A DNA stretch of 64,000 nucleotides from Anaerovorax odorimutans (GTDB taxonomy: Bacteria; Bacillota; Clostridia; Peptostreptococcales; Anaerovoracaceae). The notes under the pieces are model-generated. The model was not told the DNA's origin, made no database searches, and worked only from the letters and a program-made list of their open reading frames with translations. Positions within the stretch are counted from its first letter, which is position 1. Every line of letters starts with the position of its first letter. The position numbers and the translations under genes were made by a program. Location: contig NZ_JANFXK010000002.1 of NCBI RefSeq assembly GCF_024459955.1, forward strand, positions 62,001 through 126,000, written 5' to 3'. Shown here in pieces: positions 52,149 to 61,546 of the stretch.

Positions 52149-52859
52149 ATGTTAAAACACAGCAAACGCCACCTCATTTCACTGACCGTCTGTCTGCTCC
52201 TGCTCTTGACCGCATCTCCGGCCTTCGCGGAAGGCGGCGACGGTACCGGCGGCGGAAACGGGCAGAACCGCGACATTCCTCTGACGCTGAAAAGCGCCTC
52301 AATCGCCGATGGGGCCGAGGACGTTGCCGTCAACGAAACCATACAGCTCAACTTCAACAAAAACATCTGCAACGTAACGGTGCTTGCCAATAATAAAAAG
52401 TGTTTTCATCTGGCCGATGAGGACGGAAACGCCGTATCCATCCGGCTGATCTTCCCCGACAATCAGGTGCAAAAGGACTACCGGCGGGAAGTTTTCATTC
52501 AGCCTGCCGCAGACCTTAAGAAAAGCAGCAAGTACCGGGTCTCTGTGGACAGCACAGTCAAGGCCAAGAATGGAATGACCATTGATAACGCCCACACATT
52601 CACCTTTACCACTGGCAGCAGCAGGACGGATAAAGAGAACAACGTCCTGAAAAAGCTGGGCGAAAACGTCATTACTTACGAAACCGCCTACGGCGAGACC
52701 GCCGATTCGGTCCCTGTGGACAAGTCCGGTCTTGCGGACAGTTCTCAGAGCCCGGAGCCGAATACCGGCTCCATCGCTAAAATCGCAGCCATCATTTTAA
52801 TCCTTGTGGTCATCGGCTTTACCATCGTTTTCATCGTCCTCAGACGTAGAAAAGAATAA
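52149..52859 (+). CDS. Membrane-anchored Ig-like (BIG5/SbsA type) surface protein
   Basis: A 236-residue protein with a signal peptide (residues 1-27, ending AFA), one bacterial Ig-like domain (about 45-160: SIADGAEDVAVNETIQLNFNK, given as DVAVNETIQLNFNK, and YRVSVDSTVKAKNGM and HTFTFTT), a flexible linker and a C-terminal membrane span (about 205-228) followed by RRRKE. BIG5 domains occur in surface adhesins. It is divergent from the 647-residue surface protein and its last 20 bases overlap the convergent transglutaminase-type gene. Confidence 0.82.
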   Translation: MLKHSKRHLISLTVCLLLLLTASPAFAEGGDGTGGGNGQNRDIPLTLKSASIADGAEDVAVNETIQLNFNKNICNVTVLANNKKCFHLADEDGNAVSIRLIFPDNQVQKDYRREVFIQPAADLKKSSKYRVSVDSTVKAKNGMTIDNAHTFTFTTGSSRTDKENNVLKKLGENVITYETAYGETADSVPVDKSGLADSSQSPEPNTGSIAKIAAIILILVVIGFTIVFIVLRRRKE

Positions 52860-55224
52860 ATTTCATCAGAAATTTCCTGCCCCTCTTTGAGGAGGCGTAG
52901 ATATGGCTCCCTGCCTTTACAGCGTAGCGGGCCATTTTTTTATGCTCTTCCTCCGAGAGGTCTCCTTCGCCAAAGCGAACCTTGTTTACCATTCTCAGGA
53001 ATTCCGCAAAGCGGATCTCCGTCACAGCATCATAGGCCGCCGAGATTTCTTCCAGCTTATCATAGGGGTTGGCAGGCAGCGGATGTTTATCAAAGGCCAT
53101 AACCTTCCCCACGTAGCGGTACATCGCATAAACCTGCGCGTCCGTCCGCACAGTTCCGAAAGAGGCAAGAAGTTTGCGGATTCGCCACCTTCCCAGAATC
53201 TCGTAGACCGCAATCAGCAGCAATACCGCCAGCAGAACGAACCAAAGCGGATTGATGGTTTTCTTTTCATCCTCCTGCTTTTCCTGAGGCTGATTGTCCT
53301 CCGGAACCTGGTCCTCGTAATTCTTCTTGGTATCTTCCTTGATCTTCTCGTCTTCTTCCTTTTCCTGCGTCTGCTGTTTTGCCATATCGTAGTACCCGGG
53401 AACCACTTCCACCGGGAACCAGCCGATTTCGTCAATATAGATTTCCACCCAGCTGTGAGCCAGCGAATCGGGCACATCCACCGTCAGATCGCTCATGCCT
53501 GTGTAAAGCTTCATGTATTCCGGCGAAAGGTAATAGCCTTCCGCATATCTGGCAGGAATCCCGGCCTTGCGGAACATGAGAGCGGCGGCAGTGGCAAAGT
53601 GCATATCGTTTCCGCTGTAGCTGTCGTTCATAAAATAGTCCAGCTCGCCCTTTCTGCCGGGCGCTTTGCCCTGCTGGGAATCGTATGTAAACTCTTCATC
53701 GAAGTTCTTGCGGATATAATGGAGGGTGTAGTCGATGGTTTTTCCCTCGCACTTTTCAATGCCGCTGGCGCCCAGCGCCGCCGCGTCTTTGTTGGAAACA
53801 TAGAGGTATGTATCGTAGACATACCTGCGGTAAACCGCCTCCGCTTCCGAGTAGGCAGCCCAGTCCGGACTCTTTTTCAGCTCACTGAGCCAGTCTGCGA
53901 TACTTTCTTCACTGTAATCATTAAACTTGGGCTGGAACGTCTTAAAGGTATATTCCCGCTGACCGGCCAGCCCCTTTGTGAAGGCTCCGTAGTCCTTTTC
54001 ATAATCCACCTCGCCCGGCGCAGTATCGCCGCCTATGACTGCCTCATAGGGAAGATACATGTATTTGCTGTTTCCGTTGATGTTATTTACATCCACCGAA
54101 TAGAAATCATAATCCTTTGACATACGGTATAGCCGATCCTGCTGCATCCACGGATAAAAATCCTTTTTCTCCAGCCATTCGATCATACCGGTGAATTCGC
54201 CGGAATACGCTCCCTCCGGAGCTTCCGACCATTTGTCCTTTTCAAAGTTTCCGCCTGTGAAGCCTCGCAGGTACATGGGCTGCGCCATCTGCGTCTTTAG
54301 GGATAGCACCGTACTGTCCGTATAGGCCAGCGGATGGGATTTGGTCAGATCGCCTTTCGTCAGCTGGTCGATCTCGCTCCCGCCCAGTTTGTCGTAACGG
54401 AGGTGCTGCTCCGCGGCAACGACAGCGGCCTTGGCATCCTCCACCGTCTGCGGCGGCCGATAGTCCTCTCCTGAAAAAATCGTTACATACCCCAGCAAAA
54501 GTACCAGTGTAATGCTGAGGAAAATATATGGAAGGGAAGAGTTTTTCGCATTTTGTATGTAAATGGGCCGGTTCTTTTTCCGGCTCACCGGTCTGGCGAC
54601 TGCCGAGAGAACCAGCAGCCCTGTCCAGCATAAAAGCAGCAGGATCAGCAGCCACACCGATGGCTCGATTTTCAGACACAGTCCGATCATTACCGGAATG
54701 GCGGTCAGCACAAATCCCAGCAGCGGCTCTTTGTGATAGATGCTGTGGACAATCGCCATGGAGGCCAGCAGGATAATGGGGATCATCGCCAGAAAAACAT
54801 CGGTGCTCCAATCTACCGTATCGCCTGTGACCTCAAAGGGAACCAGTCCCGCCTTCATCTGATCGTTGAGCACTTCGATGATGATGTTTGCCATAACCAT
54901 CAGCCCGTTCCATACCGACTCATAGGCCAGAACAAAAAACACGGCTGTAAGCAGAAATACATAAAAAACCAGAAACCTGCCTAAAAAGGGATTCCAGCAC
55001 AGGAAGTACAGGCCGATGGGAAGTCCCGCAATCAAAAGGATACTAATGAGCGGGTCCACCGGATTGGGGAACATAGAAAAAAAGGTATACCAGCATCCCA
55101 CCGACAGGGCGATGGCCAAAAGCAGCTCAAAGATAACCCTTCTGCCGGGATGTCTGCTGTTTTCTTCCGTTATCTGCACCAGATCCATTGTTGTCTGCGC
55201 TTCTTTTTTCCTTGTCAAAATCAT
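52840..55224 (-). CDS. Membrane protein with transglutaminase-like domain lacking the catalytic cysteine
   Basis: A 794-residue TgpA-like protein. About seven N-terminal spans (30-230), then a large extracytoplasmic region with a transglutaminase core at about 510-615, then a Lys/Glu-rich linker, one more span (about 655-675) and a cytoplasmic DUF4129-like tail. The core reads DYFMNDSYSGNDMHFATAA where active homologues have G-Y-C-x-H-F-A; the cysteine is D540. The histidine H590 (AHSWVEI) remains, and the third catalytic position is E606 (VEVVPG). It follows DUF58 by two bases. It is likely a binding or structural protein rather than an enzyme (inference). Confidence 0.85.
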   Translation of the reverse strand: MILTRKKEAQTTMDLVQITEENSRHPGRRVIFELLLAIALSVGCWYTFFSMFPNPVDPLISILLIAGLPIGLYFLCWNPFLGRFLVFYVFLLTAVFFVLAYESVWNGLMVMANIIIEVLNDQMKAGLVPFEVTGDTVDWSTDVFLAMIPIILLASMAIVHSIYHKEPLLGFVLTAIPVMIGLCLKIEPSVWLLILLLLCWTGLLVLSAVARPVSRKKNRPIYIQNAKNSSLPYIFLSITLVLLLGYVTIFSGEDYRPPQTVEDAKAAVVAAEQHLRYDKLGGSEIDQLTKGDLTKSHPLAYTDSTVLSLKTQMAQPMYLRGFTGGNFEKDKWSEAPEGAYSGEFTGMIEWLEKKDFYPWMQQDRLYRMSKDYDFYSVDVNNINGNSKYMYLPYEAVIGGDTAPGEVDYEKDYGAFTKGLAGQREYTFKTFQPKFNDYSEESIADWLSELKKSPDWAAYSEAEAVYRRYVYDTYLYVSNKDAAALGASGIEKCEGKTIDYTLHYIRKNFDEEFTYDSQQGKAPGRKGELDYFMNDSYSGNDMHFATAAALMFRKAGIPARYAEGYYLSPEYMKLYTGMSDLTVDVPDSLAHSWVEIYIDEIGWFPVEVVPGYYDMAKQQTQEKEEDEKIKEDTKKNYEDQVPEDNQPQEKQEDEKKTINPLWFVLLAVLLLIAVYEILGRWRIRKLLASFGTVRTDAQVYAMYRYVGKVMAFDKHPLPANPYDKLEEISAAYDAVTEIRFAEFLRMVNKVRFGEGDLSEEEHKKMARYAVKAGSHIYASSKRGRKFLMKFILFYV

Positions 55225-55226
55225 AG

Positions 55227-56381
55227 TTACACCATTATCTCCGGAATGCCTTCGGCTATATTTTTCACAGATACCGGGATCATTTGAATGGCCTGCTGGG
55301 CCTGCTCCCGTTTCTTTTCGTCTTCATAAACATAAATGGTACGCATGATCTGGGATACTTCCATTTCCGCGGTTTTATCCAGATCCGGGTCCGATGCCAC
55401 ATAGACCAGCGTGCTCTTCTGCGTGCGATAAGCGCTGGCAGCGTAGTAGTCCAGGGCTATGCCCGTTTTTTCCCCGGCATAGGAGGACAGCACCTGAGCT
55501 GCAGCGATTTCCAGGTCCTCAAAATCATCCAGCTCCCGCACGTGAAAAGCGCCCTCGCCTGCGTCATACCAGGCCAGGTTGTGGTTGATCCCGCTTTCCA
55601 AAAGCGCCCTTGACAGGGAAAGATACAGCTCCACCACCGCATCCACCACGTCCTCTTTTCCCTTTGTCAGTTCCATCAAAAGGAACACGGAATAATTGAG
55701 GGGCAGGCTAAAATCGCGAACCATCATCTTGTCGATCTTGGAAGACAGTTTCCAGTGGATCTTCCGCACCTCATCTCCCGGCACATACTCCCTGAGGGTG
55801 AAAATTTCGCTTACATCCTGTCCCGGTTTGTCCGGTGAATACCGGCTTCCGTCGCCTGTGGTCTCGATGGGCTTTTCCATATAGACCTGCGCCTGACGCA
55901 TATCGGGATAAACGACCGTCGCCCGGTCGGCAAGGTCCGGTTTTTTCAGGGCAAACAGGCCAAATGCGTCGTAAACCCGGATTTGTTTTGTGGAAACGAT
56001 AACCGTTCCCACCTTGCTGTCCTTCATGGCAAGTCTGGCGGTCACCGTCTTTTTACCGCCCACGGTAGCGTTGACTTTTCTCGTCTTCTGCGAACCGGTC
56101 ATCTGATTTTCCATCTGTACCAGAAAAATCAGCCGTGCCACGGGAAAAACGCTGCTGTTTTCAAAGCTGTAGGTAAAGACTGCGTTTTCTTTCTCCGCGG
56201 TGCCCGGAACCTCCAGCCCTATGGAAAGGCCTCTGCGGGAGAAAAGCATCAGCGCCAGAGAAATTACGGGCAGCAGAACGCACAGGCCCAAAAGCGTCAG
56301 CGTGTAATATGTATTTGTAAAAATATAGATCATTGCCATTGCCAAAAGCAGCAGCACATAAAACACTCTGTTTCGCAGCAT
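55227..56381 (-). CDS. DUF58 domain membrane protein
   Basis: A 384-residue protein with two N-terminal spans (about 5-48), a beta-rich segment, and the DUF58 signature LREYVPGDEVRKIHWKLSS followed by MVRDFSLP, placed in a von-Willebrand-like fold. DUF58 proteins work with MoxR ATPases, and the two genes overlap here (TAATG). Function in chaperoning or assembling envelope complexes is inferred from the MoxR-DUF58-transglutaminase arrangement common in bacteria. Confidence 0.92.
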   Translation of the reverse strand: MLRNRVFYVLLLLAMAMIYIFTNTYYTLTLLGLCVLLPVISLALMLFSRRGLSIGLEVPGTAEKENAVFTYSFENSSVFPVARLIFLVQMENQMTGSQKTRKVNATVGGKKTVTARLAMKDSKVGTVIVSTKQIRVYDAFGLFALKKPDLADRATVVYPDMRQAQVYMEKPIETTGDGSRYSPDKPGQDVSEIFTLREYVPGDEVRKIHWKLSSKIDKMMVRDFSLPLNYSVFLLMELTKGKEDVVDAVVELYLSLSRALLESGINHNLAWYDAGEGAFHVRELDDFEDLEIAAAQVLSSYAGEKTGIALDYYAASAYRTQKSTLVYVASDPDLDKTAEMEVSQIMRTIYVYEDEKKREQAQQAIQMIPVSVKNIAEGIPEIMV

Positions 56382-57580
56382 TATTTTGCCTTTCTTTCCA
56401 GGATGGCCGGCGGCTTTACCTCGTTTAAAATATCCAGCAGGATCTTTTCCTCTGTTTCCTTGCGGATCTTGGCTCTGGCCGTCAGGATCAGCCTGTGGGA
56501 GCAGACATCGACGAATACGTCCTTGATATCCTGCGGAATCGCATAGCCTCTGCCGTCCATAAGCGCGTCGGCCTTAGCCATCTGCACCAGGGCCAGCACA
56601 GCTCTCGGGCTGACGCCCTGCTCTACGGATTCCACGTTTCTGGTCTTTTCGCACAGCGCCGCCGCGTATTCAATGATCTCGTCTTCCATGCGTACCAGCT
56701 GCACGGCCCGCTTCATGGCTTTGATATGGGCAGCGCCCACCAAAGGACGAACCGTGTCCATGGGGTCGGCAGTCTGTCTCTGTTTTATGATATCCACCTG
56801 GCTTTTCAGATCCGGGTAGCCCATGGAAAGCCTGGCCATAAAGCGGTCCAGCTGCGAATCGGGAAGCTTCTGGGTTCCGGCGCTTCCCAGCGGGTTCTGG
56901 GTGGCAATGCAGACAAAAGGCTCCGGTGCTTTGTGGGTCACTCCGTCTACCGTTACGCCGCCCTCTTCCATGACTTCCAGAAGAGCCGCCTGGGTTTTGG
57001 CGGAGGTCCGGTTGATCTCGTCTGCCAGGAAAAGATTGCACAGCGCTGCTCCCGGCTTGTAATCCAAACCGCCGGTTTCCTTATTATAAACACTGAATCC
57101 GGTGATATCGCTGGCCATGGTGTCCGGTGTAAACTGCATTCGCTTGTAATTGAGGTTCATCACTCGTGAAAGTCCCAGGGCCAGAGTGGTCTTTCCCACG
57201 CCCGGCACATCTTCCAGCAGAATATGGCCTCCAGCCAGAATGACCATCAGCACTTTTTTGATGACCTCGTCTTTTCCCACAATGACCTTTTTCAGTTCTT
57301 TGATTACCGCCAGACAAACCTTCTGCATTTCAACGGTCACAGCATCTTTTTTTGCTGCGGTCGCAGCTGCGGCATGGGGCTGCTGCGGGCTGGGCTGTGC
57401 AGGCTGCGGCTGCACTTCCGCTCCGCTCTGGCCGGGTGTTTTTTCAGGCGCCGCTGCCATCCTGCTCTGCTGCGCCTGGGCAGTGCTGACATTCTGGGCG
57501 GCTATTTTTGCGGCCCGTTCATCTGCGCTGCCTGCCGGCATTTGCACGTTTGTCTGTGGGTCCTTTGTCTGTTTCTCCAT
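56381..57580 (-). CDS. MoxR-family AAA ATPase
   Basis: A 399-residue AAA chaperone. The first 85 residues are a low-complexity Ala/Gln/Pro tail unusual for the family; then the AAA core: Walker A EDVPGVGKTTLALG, Walker B NLFLADEINRTSAKTQAALLE and sensor motif FVCIATQNPLGSAGTQKLP, and a C-terminal lid (SPRAVLALVQMAKADALM). Likely drives conformational assembly of the adjacent DUF58 and transglutaminase-fold membrane proteins. It starts 11 bp after the metal-chelate binding lipoprotein gene, so the whole stretch from 61.4 kb may be one transcript. Confidence 0.94.
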   Translation of the reverse strand: MEKQTKDPQTNVQMPAGSADERAAKIAAQNVSTAQAQQSRMAAAPEKTPGQSGAEVQPQPAQPSPQQPHAAAATAAKKDAVTVEMQKVCLAVIKELKKVIVGKDEVIKKVLMVILAGGHILLEDVPGVGKTTLALGLSRVMNLNYKRMQFTPDTMASDITGFSVYNKETGGLDYKPGAALCNLFLADEINRTSAKTQAALLEVMEEGGVTVDGVTHKAPEPFVCIATQNPLGSAGTQKLPDSQLDRFMARLSMGYPDLKSQVDIIKQRQTADPMDTVRPLVGAAHIKAMKRAVQLVRMEDEIIEYAAALCEKTRNVESVEQGVSPRAVLALVQMAKADALMDGRGYAIPQDIKDVFVDVCSHRLILTARAKIRKETEEKILLDILNEVKPPAILERKAK

Positions 57581-57591
57581 AATCTCCTCCT

Positions 57592-58671
57592 CTAATTGTT
57601 CGGCGAATTGGACATGCGCATCCCTTCGCCGGAAAGAATTCTTGCAACCGTCCGATCATCCAGATCTAAATCAAAATAGGTTTCATAATAATCAGCCGTG
57701 TAGGCTTCCATATCCAGATCCCTGAATTTTTCAGGGTAAAACAGCCTTGCTGCCGCAAGCACTCCCATATGGGCCTCCATGGAGCCCGGATGGCACCATC
57801 TGGTGGCTCCCACCGGCAGGGTGTAAGCTTTCCCTTTTCTCACTGCCGTAAGGCCCTTCCACTTGGAGTCGGAAAGGATGTAGTCTGTTACGGAAGCTTC
57901 GTTGGCAATGAAGGCGTCCGGATCCCAGCTGTAGATTTCCTCCAGAGTGGTGTACGTTTTATCGCCGCCCATCTTTACTCCCTTTTCAATGGAAATATCC
58001 TTTACTGCCGCCAGATTCAGGATCTCGCCGCAGATATCTCCTTCCCCGTCCGTGCGGATCGCTTCATTTACGGAATGATAGGCGGAAGGCCACTTTTCCT
58101 TTGGAATATCGCCTAATCGCTCTTTTACCATGTCGATGGTATCCTTGCTGAACTGAATATATTGCTGCGCCTGTTTTTCTTTTCCAAAGATGCTTCCCAT
58201 CACTTCGATGGATTTCTCCAGCTCTTCCATGGTTGTATAATCCACTACCGCATAAGGGATTTTCAGTTTTTCCAGCTTTTCCACTTCTCCCTTATTGGCA
58301 GCAGTTGAATAGCGGATCAGCGCCAGGTCGGCTTCGATCCGCAGCAATTCCTCGGCGTTGATGGAGCCTTCCTGATAGGGCGTCGCCGTCTCTGCGATTT
58401 CAGGATATTTCATCTGCATCAGCACATCGGACTTTACGCCGTTGGGCGCACCGACAATCTTATCGCCTTCGTCGAGCATGGCCATCATGTGGGCTGTGCT
58501 GGCGTATAGGCAGGCCACCTTCTGCGGGTTTTCGGGAATCTCCACCGTCCTGCCCGCGCAGTCGGTGATGGTCTTTGTCTTCCCTGAGGAAGCTTCCGTA
58601 TCGCTGTCGCAGGCTGCGGCGGTAAAAAGCACGACTAAAACAATAACAATGCTGACGATCTTTTTTTTCAT
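57592..58671 (-). CDS. Metal-chelate/cobalamin-type ABC transporter, substrate-binding lipoprotein
   Basis: A 359-residue periplasmic-binding-type lipoprotein: signal peptide with lipobox TAAA-C near residue 21, then a class III binding fold (VACLYASTAHMMAMLDEGDK, quoted as CLYASTAHMMAMLDEGDK; VDYTTMEELEKSIEVMG; IFYPEKFRD-like end). GATRWCHPGSMEAHMG and a cysteine-rich loop may sit at the ligand pocket. The protein is the third member of the FecCD-type set. Ligand not assigned: siderophore, heme, cobalamin or another metal chelate. Confidence 0.88.
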   Translation of the reverse strand: MKKKIVSIVIVLVVLFTAAACDSDTEASSGKTKTITDCAGRTVEIPENPQKVACLYASTAHMMAMLDEGDKIVGAPNGVKSDVLMQMKYPEIAETATPYQEGSINAEELLRIEADLALIRYSTAANKGEVEKLEKLKIPYAVVDYTTMEELEKSIEVMGSIFGKEKQAQQYIQFSKDTIDMVKERLGDIPKEKWPSAYHSVNEAIRTDGEGDICGEILNLAAVKDISIEKGVKMGGDKTYTTLEEIYSWDPDAFIANEASVTDYILSDSKWKGLTAVRKGKAYTLPVGATRWCHPGSMEAHMGVLAAARLFYPEKFRDLDMEAYTADYYETYFDLDLDDRTVARILSGEGMRMSNSPNN

Positions 58672-58674
58672 AAG

Positions 58675-59478
58675 TTACCTCTTGTTTCGCAGCGGAAGAA
58701 TGTATTTGCGCTCGCCGCTTCCGTTGCTGACGATCTCGGTGATAATGTTGAAGGTTCTTTCCAAATTCTCCGTATTGAGCACCTGGGACGGTGTTCCCAC
58801 CTGGGCAAAATTCCCGTCGTTGACGAGGGCTACCTTTGTATTGACCCCTGCGTTTTCCAGGTAATACGCCTGGTTGAGGAAGTGGGTCGCCATAATGATG
58901 GAAATTTTTTTATCCCGCACCAGACGGGCTATAATTTCCATGACCGTAAGCTCGTGGGTGAAATCCAGGTGAGCGGTGGGTTCATCCATAATCAACAACC
59001 GGGACTGCTGGGCAATGGCCCGGGCGATGATCACCAGCTGCAGCTCGCCGCCGGAAAGCTTGGTGTATTCCCGTTCTTCGAAGCCTTCCAGGCCAACCTG
59101 CTTTAAGGCGTCGCGGGCAATTTCCCTTTCCTTCTCACCGGGAGGCGCAAACATTCTGGCCGCATAGGTTCTTCCCATGGTCACCACATCCAGCACTGTG
59201 TAAGCAAAAGTGGTCTTATGCCCCTGGGGGACATATGCCACATGCTCGGCCAGTTCCCTTGGCTTGAAGCTTTCCATCGGCCTTCCTCCGATCAGGATCT
59301 GGCCGTTTTTCAGCTTGTTCAGTCCCAGCACGCAGTCGATCAGCGTCGATTTACCGCATCCGTTGGGACCGATGATGCAGAAAATTTCTCCTTCTTCTAC
59401 CCGGAAATTAATATGTTCAAATATCGTTCGCTTTCCGTCATAGCTGAAAGCAGCGTCTTTTATTTCTATAAGCGCCAT
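58675..59478 (-). CDS. ABC transporter, ATP-binding subunit (FepC/BtuD type)
   Basis: A 267-residue ATPase with Walker A IIGPNGCGKSTLIDCVLG, signature LSGGELQLVIIARAIAQ, Walker B LLIMDEPTAHLDFTHE and the switch histidine in MATHFLNQAYYL. The sequence AYVPQGHKTTFAYTVLDVVTMGR with the Q-loop is characteristic of iron-siderophore and cobalamin importers. Four bases separate it from the permease gene upstream; the binding-protein gene follows after 3 bp. Confidence 0.93.
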   Translation of the reverse strand: MALIEIKDAAFSYDGKRTIFEHINFRVEEGEIFCIIGPNGCGKSTLIDCVLGLNKLKNGQILIGGRPMESFKPRELAEHVAYVPQGHKTTFAYTVLDVVTMGRTYAARMFAPPGEKEREIARDALKQVGLEGFEEREYTKLSGGELQLVIIARAIAQQSRLLIMDEPTAHLDFTHELTVMEIIARLVRDKKISIIMATHFLNQAYYLENAGVNTKVALVNDGNFAQVGTPSQVLNTENLERTFNIITEIVSNGSGERKYILPLRNKR

Positions 59479-59482
59479 GGCA

Positions 59483-60505
59483 TCACCAGTTCTTTCCTTT
59501 TGTCTTTTTCAGCAGGTAGATGAAGAACGGCCCTCCCACAATGGCCGTAACGATGCCCAGAGGGATCTCCGCTCCGCTGATGGTCCGGCAGAGGGTATCG
59601 ACGAAAACGGTAAAACAGGCGCCGATGGAAATGCTGGCCGGAATCAGCCATTTGTTGTCGCTGCCGATGACCATTCTGCACATATGCGGCACCACCAGCC
59701 CCACCCAGCCGATCACTCCGCTGATGCAGACCGCGCCCGCCGTAGCCAAAGTCGCAAAACCGACGATAATCCCTTTGTTCAGTCCTACGTTGAGGCCCAG
59801 CGTCTTAGCCTCACGGTCTCCCATGGAGAGGACGTTGAGCCGCCAGCGGAACAGGAGCATTCCCATGATGCCAACGAGCATTGGAATGGCTGAAAAAAGC
59901 AGTTCCGTGGACTTTGTAGACGCTAGACTCCCCATGAGCCAGAAGGTAATGGCCGGAAGTTCGCTGTAAGGGTCCGCCACATATTTGAGCAGGGAAAGCA
60001 GGGCTGAAAAAATGGACTGAATGATCGTGCCTCCCAGCACCAGGGTAATGGTCGGGGTTCCTCCGCTGACTTTGCCCACCAGATAGGCAAGAATCACAGC
60101 TAAAATGCCGAAGCCAAAGGAAAAAACGGATGTCATGACCATGCTGTTAAAGAGCAGGATCGACAGTGCTGCCCCGAATCCGGCCCCGTTGGAGACTCCC
60201 AGCATCCCGCTTGAAACCAGTGGGTTGCGGAAAAGGCTCTGAAAACAGGCTCCGCTCGCTGCCAGGGAGGCCCCCACCAGCAGCCCCTGAATCCCCCGCT
60301 GAAAACGGATTTCCATGACTACGGTGAAAGTCTTTTCATCAATCCCCAGATCCGCCCCTGTAAGGGCTGTCCAAAAACTTTTGAAAACAGCCTCTATGCT
60401 GATGCTGTATCTTCCGACGCAAATGGTTCCGATGAAGAAGATCAGCGGGAGCGCGATGAGAACTGCCGCCTTTATCCAGTTGTGTGTTCTATGTTCCTGG
60501 GTCAC
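59483..60505 (-). CDS. FecCD-family ABC permease
   Basis: A 340-residue permease with about ten spans. Typical features are GASLAASGACFQSLFRNPLVSSGMLGVS, quoted as GASLAASGACFQSLFRNPLV, the central GGTIIQSIFSALLSLLK region, and the coupling segment IGWVGLVVPHMCRMVIGSDNK, quoted as GWVGLVVPHMCRMVIGSDN. It imports a metal chelate together with the ATPase and lipoprotein. Upstream by 40 bp is the TiaS-like gene on the same strand. Confidence 0.94.
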   Translation of the reverse strand: MTQEHRTHNWIKAAVLIALPLIFFIGTICVGRYSISIEAVFKSFWTALTGADLGIDEKTFTVVMEIRFQRGIQGLLVGASLAASGACFQSLFRNPLVSSGMLGVSNGAGFGAALSILLFNSMVMTSVFSFGFGILAVILAYLVGKVSGGTPTITLVLGGTIIQSIFSALLSLLKYVADPYSELPAITFWLMGSLASTKSTELLFSAIPMLVGIMGMLLFRWRLNVLSMGDREAKTLGLNVGLNKGIIVGFATLATAGAVCISGVIGWVGLVVPHMCRMVIGSDNKWLIPASISIGACFTVFVDTLCRTISGAEIPLGIVTAIVGGPFFIYLLKKTKGKNW

Positions 60506-60545
60506 GGTTCACTCTCCGGTTTTCTTTCACATTTCCGCTTAGGTT

Positions 60546-61424
60546 TTATTTCACGCAGATGAACCCGTTTGCGGTCCATCTTCTGTAAAGGCAGTTGTAG
60601 CAGGCATTTTCGCTTTCGCTGTAACACTCTTCGGCATCGTTGTCCGCCTGAAAGTTTTCACAGGAAGTGGTCCAGGTGCTGATCCGTTTATCTCCCTGGT
60701 AGAGGTCCTTCTTGGTGCAGGCTATGTAGGCCCCATCCCACAGTTCTGCAATGAGGGTCTTTTTGTGGTCCAGCATGGCCAGTTTCAGCTGCTTGTCCAC
60801 AGAAACGGTTTCTGTGTCCGCCAGCTCTCTGCCCTGAAAATCCAAAACCTGCTCAATGCCCATCATGGTTTTCCACTGAGCTGCTGAATAGGTCTGCCCT
60901 GCGTACTTGCTGCCCTTTCCCCCTCGGAAAGTCCCGTCGCAGCCGGAAAGCCGCAGTCCGACTCCTGCCAGCGCTCCGATGACTCCGATTCCGGTGCCTC
61001 CGTATTCTTCCAGGATCGTGCCGCCGATCTGATCCGCCAGATCATAGGCCTCCTGTTTTTGAATTACTTCTTTCTGCGCCCGCTTGCCGTAGGCAATGAG
61101 CCTGTCCGGTTCTTTGAGCTGATCCAGCCGGCAAAAACAGAGCCCCGGATCTGAAGTCTCAGCCATGTTGGCTTTGAGGATCTCCTCTGCCGCCGTCTTT
61201 ATTTTCTCCATTTCAATATTCTCCATATCCATTACCATGCACATGGAGCTGTTGTGGGAGGTGTATTCGATGTCTTCATGGAGCAGCAGCTGGTGGCGGG
61301 TAATTCCCTTTTCCAGCACACCGCCCAATTCTTCCAGCCTGCGGGCGATCAGATCGGAAATCTTGCCGGTGCTGGTGCTTTTGGTCAGGTCGTCTGTATC
61401 ATCTACACAAATGTATAATTTCAT
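60546..61424 (-). CDS. TiaS-like domain protein of unknown function next to a metal-chelate importer
   Basis: A 292-residue protein. Its start (CVDDTDDLTKSTSTGK, acidic motif D8-D9-T10-D11) resembles the N-terminal domain of archaeal tRNA-Ile2 agmatinylcytidine synthetase TiaS, which acts on tRNA; here no tRNA-binding OB or zinc-ribbon parts typical of TiaS are evident. The middle (IGVIGALAGVGLRLSGCDG, about residues 147-165) is glycine-rich. The C-terminal 40 residues carry five cysteines (C255, C267, C275, C278, C290), likely a metal or Fe-S site. It leads the FecCD-type ABC operon, so a role tied to the imported chelate is more plausible than tRNA modification. Not assigned. Confidence 0.65.
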   Translation of the reverse strand: MKLYICVDDTDDLTKSTSTGKISDLIARRLEELGGVLEKGITRHQLLLHEDIEYTSHNSSMCMVMDMENIEMEKIKTAAEEILKANMAETSDPGLCFCRLDQLKEPDRLIAYGKRAQKEVIQKQEAYDLADQIGGTILEEYGGTGIGVIGALAGVGLRLSGCDGTFRGGKGSKYAGQTYSAAQWKTMMGIEQVLDFQGRELADTETVSVDKQLKLAMLDHKKTLIAELWDGAYIACTKKDLYQGDKRISTWTTSCENFQADNDAEECYSESENACYNCLYRRWTANGFICVK

Positions 61425-61546
61425 AGCTTATTTGTTCCTTTTCTTAGAGCGCGTGGCTTGCCTGCGATGGCTGCACGGTTCGCGGCCGGGCGCCGCGGTA
61501 ACTTTTTCTTTAAATCGGCATCGGGTTACGCAAAGTTGTGGCTTTG

